Shown piece by piece: positions 12,637 through 23,680 of a stretch of DNA of 64,000 bases. Every line of letters begins with the position of its first letter. Positions within the stretch are counted from its first letter, which is position 1. The stretch covers positions 11,480,243 to 11,544,242 of the forward strand of contig CP093829.1 in the NCBI GenBank assembly GCA_033063855.1, given 5' to 3'. The DNA is from Smittia aterrima. Lineage: Eukaryota; Arthropoda; Insecta; Diptera; Chironomidae. Both the position numbers and the translations under genes were made by a program. The notes below the pieces were generated by a model. The model searched no databases. It had not been told where the DNA came from and saw nothing but the letters and a program-made list of their open reading frames with translations.

Positions 12637-13527
12637 ATGGAGCTGAAATATTTTCTTCTTCTCGTTGTGATTAGTTTGTTCAAAGGTCAGAGCTATGCTC
12701 AAGTTCCAGATTACTGGAATGTCCAAGAGACCAATGTTGCTCGACTCTTCATGGCGAGCTTCGTTTCAACAAACGCAACACACCCTCACTTGTTCTGCGG
12801 CAAGTTTTAATTTGATTCATGTGCTTTCCAACTTGATTACTCATCGATCTAAACTTTAGGTGGAACTTTCATTCGTTACAATCATGTCTTGACAGCTGCA
12901 TCATGTGTCCACGGACGAGATGCTGCGAATTATCGCATTCACAGTGGTGTTGCTAACATGATGGCGAGTGGAGTAGGAACTCCGCATATTGCTGACCGAG
13001 TTTTCATTCATCCCAACTTCAATGTTGCTCGTCCCTTGGAAAATAATCTTGCCATTGTCCTTGTTCGACTAGCCAACAACACAAATACTCGACCAATTGC
13101 TTTGGAGCCAAGATCAACTGACGGAGCGTTCAGCTTAGGACGTTTCTGCAATATGTTTGGATGGGAAGGCTTTAGAACTACCAACGAGTGGCTCCCATTG
13201 CGATTGTTCCCAATTGTTGTTGAACGAAATATAACTTTCTGCGGAGCAGATCACACTCAAGCTTACTGCACAGCTCAAAGTTTGACCTCGTCAGTCGCCA
13301 CTTGTGGAGGTTTAATGGGATCGCCGATCTTTTGCACAAATTCAATTTCAGGTGTCGTTGTACGTGATAACTTCTGTGAAGCTTACACTCCAGCCAGAGG
13401 AAGCTTCCTTCCACTTGAGCCTTATCAGGAATGGATCGATGAAATTTCAGCAGCAAAGACGACAACTCAATTATCTGCAGTTCTTCTATTCGCATCTTTG
13501 ATTATTCTGATCAAAAATCAACTTTAA
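12637..13527 (+). CDS. Secreted, catalytically dead serine protease homologue 2 with GPI-like tail
   Basis: Tandem copy of the preceding gene, exons 12637-12799 and 12860-13527 (831 bases, 276 residues). The second exon has exactly the same length (668 bases) as in copy 1. The signal peptide is ELKYFLLLVVISLFKGQSYA. The S1 fold is again without catalytic residues: TAASC, ENNLAIVLV and TCGGLMGSPIFC. Sequons are TNATH, ANNTN and ERNIT. The tail LSAVLLFASLIILIKNQL suggests GPI anchoring, though Lys near the end could also fit a single membrane helix. The intron starts GCAAGT, not GT: the phase and the homologous junction in copy 1 require the split after TGC G, making it a GC-AG intron. Divergence from copy 1 is moderate, so this is not a very recent duplication. 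Confidence 0.85.
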
Positions 13528-14983
13528 TAGAATTTATCAAAGTTCAGCGGTTGCGTAGATACAAATTTAGCAATCGTGTCGGACAGATTTTATTTCGTAT
13601 CAGCGGCTTTTGATATCAGCAGCTTATTGTTCTTATCAAGCGACGTCATTGATAGATTAATTGATAGGCTTCGAATCAATTTTTACCAGAATTGTGTAAG
13701 GAAATATTTTTTTGTTAAATTAATCAATATTAAAATGAAGAAAAGTTAGCCAAATTCATTACTTAGAATAAGATCGTCAATCCGAACGATTTCGAAAGGG
13801 AATCTTCTTAACATGATTTCAGTATAAAGCTAAATATTGACGGAAGTTTTGTGTTCGCTGTCAAGCGTCGAGAGGCGCAATAACAGAAAACAATGGACAG
13901 TAAAACTGATTCCAAATGTGGCAGATCATGACGAGTTTTGATCTCATGATGTAAGCAAACATTTGACTGCTGTACAAAGGCCCTCAAATAACTGACATTT
14001 TAATATTCACGGCGGTTGCTCAGAGTGTGGAAAATCATCTGCTTCTGAAGATCTAAAATTAAAATTTAAAATCTTCTCATTGTCTGCTAATAAATCTTAC
14101 TGCGGCTCAACGGAGGTTGTCGACGTAAACATCGCCGAATATTCAAATTTTGCTCTAATGTTCACTCGTCAATCTCTTTAATTGATTGCAATTATTGACA
14201 AATGAGCGAACTCACACTCGGCACTAATAAAACGATAAATGCGAAACGGCTGAATCATTTTGAGCAGTTAAGTTGATGCTTTATAAATGAATTGTTTTTT
14301 GTTCAATTGAGGCGATCGAATTGGCAAATTTTTGTCATTCTTGTTTCACGCGGGTGACTGATTGTCAATATCAGAAGTTTGCAAAGAATTTCTGTTGAAG
14401 TAGCTCACTTTGATAAAATCTAGATCAATCGAAAATCGATTGCTTTCTTCCTGCCACTCAATGAATTCACATTTTCCATGTCTGCTCGATGAATCAGAAC
14501 CGGCGGATGAAGTTAAACGTCAAGATCAAGTGAATCGAGTAAACGTGAGAGATGAAAACTCTCCACACCCAATTTTACGAAACTTTTTTATGCATCGACT
14601 CACGAGATGAGATATTGGTTAATCTCTGACTTGCCAGACAGTTTAAATTGAATTGAGATCCTTTTACGGATGATTGAGATTTCTTTTAAATCTTTTCTCG
14701 ATCATCTCGTGAAACGAAAACAAACTTGCAAGCGTAAAAGATCAAAGAACTGTTTAAAGATCACACGGTTTGCTGTTCTTGTTTTGTTTCTTTCGCCACG
14801 CTTAATTGTAGGTTTGAACTGCGGAAATCTATGCTGACAGTTGTCAAGGCCGATGTTTGTTTCTTCAGAATCAATCATCTCATTAAAGACTTGACGAGTT
14901 CATTGCACCGATCGACTATTCTTGAACTAAATTTATTTCTACGTTTTCATTGTGAATCTTTCGTCCATTCGAAATTAAACAGT
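13528..14983. other. Intergenic, no gene seen
   Basis: AT-rich DNA between the second pseudoprotease (plus) and the end of the CAP gene (minus). A 66-codon plus-strand frame at 14410-14610 has no motif. I see no RNA gene, repeat or strong poly(A) signal I would assign. Confidence 0.4.
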
Positions 14984-17760
14984 TCAATCATGAATTTTTC
15001 CTTGACAGTTGCACGTCGCAAGGCAGTTGTGTTGTCGCTGGAGTCCTTCGGTTGTGTTTGTACGACAAAGCCAATTAGGCCACGTTTTGTAAAGTTCACG
15101 GCAGTTCGCCCAGAGATCCGCAGCATTGCAGCCATTCTGACAAAGTCTGAAGACGAGAAAGTCATTAATTGAATTAAATTTGTGATCGAATCGTCTCAAA
15201 CCTAATCTTCCTTGAGTGACAAGACTGTAGACAGCTTGAACATGGTTTTCCCTTCTTGTACGGCGTTCCCAATTGCTCGATGCGATTGCCACTGCAGAAA
15301 ATGAATCATTTAAATATCGCGAAAGCAAAAGCAATTACTGATAATGGAAATGGCCTTGAACGACGCTGCACAGAAAACTTTTAGCGCAGTTTCGCCACAT
15401 GGACGCAATAAATTCCCATTAAGCGAGCGAGCGAGATTTTCTGACGCGTTCTGATTGAAATAACAGTCAAAGTCACTCACATGGGGCAATAGTTGCATAC
15501 ATAGTTGAAGAACGGTTTGTTGCGAGGACCACCACGAGCGCACTTTGCTAGTCCACACCCGACTTTGTGCGATGAGGCCCAAATCATTTGTGTGTAGTGA
15601 CCAACGACGTTGATATCATTTCGATGTGATCCATATGTGAAGTTATTGCGCTCTAAAAACCATGTTCGGAGTGCAAACAACCTGAAACGAAGATTCGATG
15701 ACAGCAAATTAACTTTTTGTTTTGCATCAGTTGTCGTTTGATTCAGAGTCGAACAAAGCGATCAAGTCATGAAGAGATGATGAAAGAAGACCGCGATCGG
15801 CTTGTGTGTGAACAGAGATCTTGCTTGCGATTTTTAGCGCAGATTCTGAAAGCCACGGATGAAGAAGAGATCAACAAACGAGCGACCATTCATTCGAGTT
15901 TATGTCGAAACGCGTGAATTGCGCAATATTTTTTCGCGAAGACAAAACGTTCACGCGATCGATGAAGATTTTATTTTCAGAGATATCTCAGCTCCGGGAA
16001 GAGATGCTTGATGAAAAATTCAAAAATAACGTTCGACAGAAAAGTTGTTTAAATTGAGAAGGAGTTATCCAAACTTTGATCTCTCCGACACAACCAAACA
16101 ATCCACTACTCCCTAACAAGAACAATAAAATCTTCTTTATCGCTCCATAAAATCGTTTTGCATAAATGGATTTCCAATTGCGATGACATGCACAAACTTT
16201 GTCGATCTTTCACATTCAATTTAGCTCTGTTTGATGATCGGAGGTGCGGAGTTCTGTTTATTTATTTTTATATTTACCAAGGAACTTTGTGCGTTGACAC
16301 GAAGATATTTTGACCACAAGCGCCGAAGCTTGGTATCCAACGTCCTTTGGGAGTGTCGTGCGTCAGCAGATGACATTTTTCGGCCCATTTCTGTGCTGCT
16401 TTTGCTGCTCCATGATGCCATCGCTAGAAAGAAACAAAAAGCAGATTGGATCAGCTGAAAGCGATAAAAAAAACTCAAATGTGGGTGGACGAGATGGTCT
16501 GTTTAAAAACTCGTGCTCGCGAATTAGTAGCGGATAGTTTGATCCAATAAATCTCGTGAAATGGTTCAAGGCGCTCGTACGATGATTTTATTGTTCTCTC
16601 GTTTCTCCGAGACGAAATCAGATCATTTTAAAGGTTGGCAATGTAGACGAGGATGGTTAGCATAAGATTTTGGTCAAATTAGATCGTAGAAACGTGTTTC
16701 TAGAGTCAGGTGAACCGTTGAAGAAGTATTGTGAATTCGCGAAAAACGTGAGAGATCTCATCGCGATAAATTGTGAGATCATCGACCATCCTCCCACACA
16801 AGTCATTAAACCGACTTCTAATTGTAATTGACTTAATCCGATCAGCGGAACACCTTGGAATCGATAAAGGTAAAGCTCGTTCTTACCATTGACAGCATGT
16901 TTCCAGCCGACGGTGTCACCTTCGTTCGAAAGAAGTCGTGAAGCATCACAAGCCTTCGTTGAACTTTTCTGTTTCTCGGTGAGATGAAGCGAAACTGAAG
17001 ATTGTCGCCATAAAGTCTCGGAACTGAAAAGAAATTAATTGACTGAGTCAAATTAAATGTTTACATTTATGTGGCTAATCCATGATTAATGTAACGTTCA
17101 ATAAAATCGCAAATATTAAATGTTTTCCTGTAAATCAATAAAAGTTAACTAGCAATAACTTTGAGTTTTTATTTGAAAACTTGTCACATTATTTACGACT
17201 GTCCACTTGTAAGGAAGAACAAGACATCAATCTTTAAGTCGTCTGCGCGATTCACGAGAGTTTATTTACGATCGTTGCGCTATAAATTTGAATAAACATG
17301 TTCGACATGATTGTCAGGCTATCCCGAATGTTTTATTTAATCTGGGCAGACGTGACGACTATGAACCGAATAATAAAGATTGGAGCCACATATGAGAAGA
17401 AGATTGAAAACGATCTCCGAGACTTTTTGTCTTCAAGATGATTTTTGTTGCGAATGAAAAAAATTTGCGATTGTGGGCGGAAGTAAACATGAGAAATTAA
17501 TTGCCGACATCAATTCTCATGATAAGAATGATTTTCTACGTCAATTAACATGTTAATTTGTCGGGATTAACACGAATACGGCTCGTTAATCATGCGAGAA
17601 ATTCTAATAAATTCGGCCAGGGAGATTAAGCGACTCAGGTGTCGTGTAAGTTAATTTAAGCTAAAGCGATTAGTTTCAACTTACGTCTGTCGTATTTCCA
17701 ACTGCTTGTTGCTTCTAAGCTCAGCACCAGCAGACACACCATCCAGATGAACTTCACCAT
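14984..17760 (-). CDS. Secreted CAP (SCP/antigen-5-like) protein with cysteine-rich C-terminal domain
   Basis: Six minus-strand exons: 17760-17685, 17023-16887, 16423-16278, 15681-15481, 15291-15202 and 15146-14984. They total 813 bases (270 residues) with all phases agreeing. A signal peptide (KFIWMVCLLVLSLEATS) is followed by the CAP domain: VMLHDFFRTKVTPSAGNMLSM, AAKAAQKWAEKC, FGACGQNIFVS, VVGHYTQMIWASSHKVGCGLAKC and FNYVCNYCPIGN. Then come a CRISP-like hinge (GKPCSSCLQSCHSRKIRLC) and a second cysteine-rich module ending CLATCNCQGKIHD. CAP proteins are extracellular and bind lipids or partners; the specific role is unknown here. Length fits insect antigen-5 proteins. The final ten-cysteine region resembles an ion-channel-regulatory (ICR/ShK-like) domain only by cysteine density. 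Confidence 0.88.
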
Positions 17761-19517
17761 TGCGTTGAACTGTAATAATATTTATTTTCATTCATTAATT
17801 GAAAAATAAATCATAGACGCGTCATCGCGTGAAAGATAATTGAAAGCGAGAGTGTCATGAAATGAATAAACTTTGACCGTTGAAAGTTGTCGGAGATAAC
17901 TGAATTTGATTTCTATTTAAAGAAGACGATTTGGATGAGATCACGAATCATTTCTGTCGACTTTTCAAGTTCACGCGATGAAATTCAAGCGCGCGAGACG
18001 TCAAGCAGCGAAATTCTTCATTCAATTAAAATCTGTTGTCGCGAGCTATCGATTTCAACGACAAAAATTTCTCGCTTCATGTTCGGTGAACGTCTCAAGA
18101 GAGAAATTGAAACATTTTGATGTTGCCCCCGACATCACAATAAATTCAAATGATTGCTGAAAACTCGGTCGGAATGAGAGAAGAATTTCTTGGGCAAATA
18201 AATCATTGCGCGGAGAAGTTTGTTGTGAGAAATTATTTTGCACTTGCGATTTCGATCGAGGAATTTATTAGTTTGTCGCGCGCTTTTTGTGGGAGTCGAT
18301 GATAAACTCACCTAAGCAATAACTCACAAAAAAAGTCCACTGAACCACGATACAATTTTCTTGTGCGATCGTTAATGCCGCGTCTTCTTCTTGTTATTGT
18401 CTGTCGCTCTCACCGCACACAAAATATTTCTAATCACGCAAAAATGCCGCGCGGAATTAAATCATTTAAAACAGTTCGAGCAAAACGCACGAAGATCGTC
18501 TTAGTTAATTGAGTGTTTGACGGCACGTTCGTGTCTTATTTGCAAAAGAGCAGTCTTTGATCAGCACTCGTCGATGTCTATTCTGTCTTGTTTGATCTTT
18601 TCCTAGACGTTCGCACTTTGAAGAACCACTTTATGGAACCGCGAAGTAAATAAACAATATCATTGACTTTATTTAAATATTGAACGAGTCTAAAAATACA
18701 TTAAATCCTCGAATTGAGACGCCAGATGAGTTTATTTTTGAATTACTCCACTTGATTTCATTTCTAAGATGCGTCGTTCAATTGATCTGAAGTGCACTAA
18801 GGCGAATGGTTTATTGAAAATTAATTGACCGACCGCGTGAACTCGGAATTTATTCGAAATATTTTAATATCTATCACGGAATTCGCATGAACTCGATTTT
18901 CTTTTCGAGATGGCGAAAGATTTTCCAACCACTCGCTGATTTTTCCACTCGAAACCTTTGCGGATATTTGACCGACAATTATAAATCACAAAAGAAAGAT
19001 TCAGATCTAGCGAAGAAAAAAAGCCGGGAAAACTTTAACGATCGTTCACGCGCGACGAATGAATTCTGACTGATCATTGCTTGCTGTTGAGCGGACGATG
19101 AGATACGTGAACAAATCAAAAGAAAAATCTAATCAGGAGAAACGAGAAGAAAATGTGAGAGAGTTGATCGAGAGCGAGCTTTTCAAGTGAGAGAAAGCTC
19201 TTTTAAGCTTAAAGTGGAAAGAAATGATCTTGGAGAAATAGGAACAACTTTTAAGGAGCAAGTTAAAAAATATTCAGTTAAACTCAAAGCTTTTCGAGTT
19301 GAAGCTTTTACGCATAATTTGAAAATTTGAAATATCAGAGTTGCCACTGCTAAATATTTTTCTTTCGGATCTCACACACTTTTGGAAACAATTTTTTTTC
19401 GGCGTTAGCAATCGTTTGCGAACACATTGACAATCTGAAAATATAAATTTATGTACACATCTCAAATATTTTTCATTCGTGTTCGGTGTTAGGTGAGGTA
19501 AAGAACAAAGTTGAGCA
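17761..19517. other. Intergenic between the CAP gene and the esterase
   Basis: Divergent promoter region of 1.76 kb, AT-rich, with several short open frames (17887-18120, 18887-19069) that lack motifs and splice signals. No repeat or RNA gene is recognisable. Confidence 0.4.
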
Positions 19518-21218
19518 ATGACGACGACCAAGAGGATAGTTGAAGTTCAAACACAATATGGGCCAATTCGTGGATGTCAGAAGGAATCGGTTTTGTCGAA
19601 AGATTACTTCAACTTCCAGAGAATTCCTTACATGGCACCTCCGATCGGAAAACTAAGATTTCGTGATCCGCAACCACCTGCAAAATGGATTGAACCGCTC
19701 GATTGTACAGAGGAAGGTCCAGCGTTTTGTAATTTCGATGGATTGATGAAAAGAGATTTCGAGGGTGAGCTCGATGCGATGTTCATCAACGTTTATACAA
19801 ACACTATCAAACCAACGAAGCCTTATCCAGTAATGGTTTGGGTAAGAATCATTACTTATCTCTCGATCGTAATCAAATCTATTTTGCGGTAATCACAGAT
19901 TCACGGAGGAGGAATTTTTACAGGCAACGCATCGACCAAAACTTACGGGCCGGATTACTTCATGCAGAAGAATGTTGTTCTAGTGACTTTTCAATATCGA
20001 ATCGGTGTGTTTGGCTTCCTTTCTCTTGATGATCCCGAGTTGAATATTCCTGGAAATGCTCAATTTCGCGATCATATTTTTGCATTGAAGTGGGTGAAGA
20101 ATAATATCGAAAAGTTCGGAGGCGATCCGGACAATGTCACTTTGTTCGGCGAGAGTTGGGGCGGTGGATCTACAAGCTATCACATGACCTCAGAGAAATC
20201 GAAGGGACTCTTCCATCGAGGGATTCTAATGTCAGGAACAGCATTGAACACGATTTATTCGATCATTCCAAGACGTCACTGGGCATTACGTCTTTGCACA
20301 AAGCTCGGCTATAGTGGTCCCACTGACGAGAAGCATTTACTAGAGTTTCTTGAAAATGCTGACCCTAAGGAAATGGTTATGGCTTCATTACAACTTCTCA
20401 CAAAATCAGAGATGGCTGATGAGAATATAATTGCTCCATTTGGTCCCACTATCGAGCCATACGACAAGGGCAACGCTTTTATCCACGATGACATCATAAA
20501 AATGATGAAAAACTGTTGGGGTAATTCGATCGATATTTTAATAAGTGGAACGAGCAACGAGTGTTCAATGATTGAAATGATGGCAGGAATGGAAGAAGAG
20601 CTCAAAAAGATGACAAATTTCAAGCGATACGTTCCGATTGAGCTTGGCCTTGAAATACACGAAGAGAAGCGAGAACATTTTGCTACGATGTTGAAAAAGA
20701 ATTATTATGGAATGTTAAGCCCTTCAAAAACAAATCTGGAGGGGGTCATGCACGCGATGAATGACAACGCTATATGGCATCCGATCACGAGAGTTGTAAG
20801 ATCGAGAGAGTTTTCGGGAAAAGGAGGAAAAAGTTTCGTCTATCGATTTGATATAGATTCTGATAACAATTTGGCAAAAGTGGTCTTCAAGCTTAGTGAC
20901 AAATATCGAGAACCAACTCATGCTGATGACGTTTATTACGTTTTCAAATCAACCGTTGGACCTACGCCAGCTATAGGCTCGCCAGGGTTCAAAGGAATCT
21001 TACTCATGCTGTCACTTTTCACGGAATTTGCAACGAATGGAAATCCAAACGTAACGGAATTAGGGGAAGATTTCGAATGGAAACCGGCAACTTTCGATGA
21101 ACCTCTAAAAGGAATAAATATCGACGAAGTTAAATGTCAAAGCCTTATTCTCCCAGAAGCTGAGAGATGTCAGATTTTCGACGAATTATTTAAAGCTTGT
21201 AATAAAGATTTGTATTGA
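19518..21218 (+). CDS. Carboxylesterase, B-type (alpha-esterase-like)
   Basis: Two exons, 19518-19841 and 19899-21218, phase 0, 547 residues. It has the alpha/beta-hydrolase layout of insect carboxylesterases: N-terminal YGPIRGC..FQRIPYMAPPIGKLRF, oxyanion-hole HGGG at 110-113, the nucleophile elbow FGESWGG with Ser194, acid Glu329 (GTSNEC) and His449 (THADDVYYVF). The triad is complete, so an active ester hydrolase is expected. No signal peptide or C-terminal anchor is present, which points to an intracellular enzyme of the detoxification or lipid-ester type. The residue after the catalytic Ser is Trp, where Ala is usual (GESAGG). A poly(A) signal lies 24 bases after the stop. The substrate cannot be told from sequence. 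Confidence 0.92.
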
Positions 21219-21242
21219 AAAGGTTTCTTGGTAACAAAGTTG

Positions 21243-21248
21243 AATAAA
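21243..21248 (+). terminator. Poly(A) signal of the esterase
   Basis: AATAAA 24 bases after the esterase stop codon, on the gene's strand. Confidence 0.6.
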
Positions 21249-21347
21249 AGTTTTGAATGAAAATAATTTCCTTTCAATCGCAAGCAGCTTTAGGAAAATT
21301 TTGTTGATTTTCCTTGACAACAATTTTCATTTTCTGAGTCTTTTAAA

Positions 21348-21941
21348 ATGTCTTACGAAGACGTGAATTCAATTCGTTTGCTGAAGAATCTTTTTGATCA
21401 ATGTCGTGATGGATCATCAGAATCTGAAGAAGAAGGTGACTTTCCTGGAGCTTCAGTTAACTTGACACCAGGAAGCGTAAAACCGAAGAAATGTGAAGTG
21501 AAAAAAACTTTAGAGAATCCTTTGCTGATGAAAGTTGAAGCTGAGACTGGTGTGAAGTCGATGCAGGAATGGCAGGAGCAACAAGCTAAAGATGAAGAAC
21601 TTTTGGAAACTCGAGAGCAACCGGACTTCATCATAACTTATAAGCAAGCAGTGACAACTGAAGACATGTTTCTAGGAATGGGTTTGAAGACTCCAGCGAC
21701 TTCAAGCTGTGAGGATATGATTGTTGAGATTTCTCTTACTGACGAAACAGTGTCGATTGACGAAATGGATCTCAAAGTCGAAGAAGACTCGATTGATTTA
21801 CAAACTCCAGTCTATCGTTTGAAGCTTTCGTTGCCTCACAAGATTTATCCCAAGAAAGGTCGCGCTGAGTATGATACAGATAAGAAAGTCCTGAAGCTTA
21901 CACTTCGTTTAAACCGAGAATACGATTTTGTCAACTTCTAA
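21348..21941 (+). CDS. Dynein axonemal assembly factor 6 / PIH1D3 homologue
   Basis: Single-exon gene of 197 residues starting at ATG 21348. The N-terminal half is acidic (SSESEEEGDF). The core has the PIH1D3 signature: PDFIITYKQAVTTEDMFLGMGLKTPATSSCEDMIVEISL, matching the PE.EI.FKQ.VGTEDVFLG.....S..CE..VVKI pattern. A CS-like beta domain follows (DLQTPVYRLKLSLPHK..YDTDKKVLKLTLRL). PIH1D3/DNAAF6 works with HSP90/HSP70 to preassemble outer and inner dynein arms in the cytoplasm. In insects the expected sites are sperm and chordotonal cilia. It lies 129 bases after the esterase stop on the same strand. Confidence 0.88.
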   Translation: MSYEDVNSIRLLKNLFDQCRDGSSESEEEGDFPGASVNLTPGSVKPKKCEVKKTLENPLLMKVEAETGVKSMQEWQEQQAKDEELLETREQPDFIITYKQAVTTEDMFLGMGLKTPATSSCEDMIVEISLTDETVSIDEMDLKVEEDSIDLQTPVYRLKLSLPHKIYPKKGRAEYDTDKKVLKLTLRLNREYDFVNF

Positions 21942-21952
21942 ATCAATCTCTC

Positions 21953-21958
21953 AATAAA
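21953..21958 (+). terminator. Poly(A) signal of the DNAAF6 homologue
   Basis: AATAAA 11 bases after the stop, so the 3' UTR is extremely short. Confidence 0.6.
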
Positions 21959-22003
21959 ATAATCTTTCACTTATATTTTCTAATTAATTTTGATGATTTC
22001 GTT

Positions 22004-22009
22004 TTTATT
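22004..22009 (-). terminator. Poly(A) signal of ATPsynB
   Basis: AATAAA on the minus strand, 25 bases past the TAG of the distal last exon (22035-22037). No AATAAA lies between the proximal TAA at 22269 and that exon, so transcripts should run through to here. Confidence 0.6.
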
Positions 22010-22034
22010 GGAAATTCTTGCAACTTTAACTGTA

Positions 22035-23365
22035 CTAACATTTGCACGGTGGCGGATCTTCATCATCATCTTGACATTTAACATCAACTTTTTCTTGACA
22101 TTCTTGATCTTCGCCATCGGATTTCGACTCTAAGATGTTTAAGGAAATTAAAAATATTACACAAATCGCATTTCAGAGACAGAGAAAATGTTTTTTGCTA
22201 GTTGTTTAAATTAAATCATCCTTGGAGTTGGAGATGGAATCAGCTGGCTGTTGATGTTATCTGTTTGTTTACTTACGAGCTCCAGCAAGAGCACCCAAAT
22301 CGGCAATGCACTTGTTAAGGGTTTGAGCCTCTTGATCGGGAGTGATGGCTTTCAACACGTTGTTAACAACCCATTGAACTTCCCATTTCTGTGAGATGCG
22401 ACGGTCGATGTTTTGACGTTCAACTTGGTAGTCCAAACGACGCTTAACCTCGTTGTAAACAGTCATAGCGCGTTCACGGTATGCAGCTTCAAGCTGGAGG
22501 GCGACGTTTTCCTTCTTGGCATCCATGAGCAAGAGTTGACCTTCAGCGCGCCATTGTTCCTTCTTTTCGGCATCAATAGCATCAGTCAAAGCTTTACGGT
22601 CATCAATACGGCTCTGATTCCACTCGTCTTCGATTTTCTAAAAATATATTTTGAGAATCTCCAAGACATTCTTAGGTTTTCATTATACTTACGTCGACTT
22701 CCTTATCCAAGTAAGAGGCGAGAGATGGTCCGAATTTCTTGCAGGCGATGACGACCATAAGAAGAATGGAGAGACCAGAGTAGTACTCGTGTTCCATGAC
22801 GTAGATTTCCTTGGAGAACATGTACGTGGCGAGACCAGCTCCGAAGACGTATGGACCAGTGACACCTGTTTTTGGGTAAAAGTACTGGAACCTAAAACAA
22901 ACGAATATGATGCAACGGTTGACATTGTCAAATATTGACGAAAACTCACCATTCGTCGGGAATGAAGCCCATGCGAACCTTATCGGGATGTTCTTTACGG
23001 ACTGGTCGTTCGAATCCTGGAGTTGTTGACGCTCCGCGAACCATTGCCAAGGCAGTTGGTCGCTGGGCTAAAATAAACCGAAGAAAAGGTTAAATTCAAT
23101 GCTTCTTTAATCATTCTAGTTGTGTCTCGTATTATTCTGCTTTCTGTTAACAATTTATTCACTTCGAGTAGTAGACAAGTCTTGATTTTCATCAAAAATC
23201 AGGAGAACGTTATGCAATCGTGGCTTAGCGCTTTTCAAAGTTGAGAAAATTATTTTTATCAATTTTTCCACGACAAATACGCAACAACGTCTTCGAACAA
23301 CTCTTTTAAAATGTTGATTGATTATCGAACTAACCTGCAGATAACATTGCTGCACGAGAAAGCAT
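22035..23365 (-). CDS. ATPsynB: Mitochondrial ATP synthase subunit b (peripheral stalk)
   Basis: Minus-strand exons 23365-23335, 23067-22950, 22891-22693, 22637-22277 and 22129-22035. The mature protein shows the subunit b pattern: KTGVTGPYVFGAGLATYMFSKEIYV (membrane hairpin), then a long stalk helix ending WVVNNVLKAITPDQEAQTLNKCIADLGALAGA. The first ~25 residues (LSRAAMLSAAQRPTALAMVRGAS) look like a mitochondrial presequence. Subunit b links the membrane motor to the F1 head. The fourth exon can end in two ways. Read straight on, it stops at 22269 (GARK), giving 238 residues, the usual family length. Spliced at a consensus donor (C|GTAAGT, 22276), it gains 31 residues rich in Asp, Glu and Cys, ending PPPCKC (267 residues). 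Divergent with Sep1. Confidence 0.92.
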
Positions 23366-23680
23366 CCTGTCGATTCCTAATTTAATTTTAAATCGAAAAA
23401 AGTCCGCACGAAATTAATTTTCTCGATTTTCGAGGTTCGCAACTACGGTCGATGGGTACAAAACTCTCGTAAAAGCAAGAAGTCTCCGTCTCAAGTCTCC
23501 GTTCAGTCGTTAGTTCTCCGCGATCAAATTAGTTTTCTTTTGTTGTTCCTGCCCCAAAGTCGATCAGTATTAAAGAGTTTTCCTGTAGAGTTTTCCTGTG
23601 TCATTTAATTAAAAACGAAGAAGATTAAGTCGAAGCAGCTTTAGTAACAAATTGTTTTTTGAAAAAAAATCTGGATTAGA
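23366..23680. promoter_or_regulatory. Short divergent promoter between ATPsynB and Sep1
   Basis: Only 315 bases separate the two start codons (ATPsynB ATG at 23365 minus, Sep1 ATG at 23681 plus). Both 5' UTRs and both promoters must fit here. No TATA box is obvious, as expected for two housekeeping genes. Confidence 0.6.

Noticed and set aside
13178..13495. 105-codon minus-strand frame
   Set aside because: Shadow of pseudoprotease copy 2, whose fold and paralogue support the plus strand.
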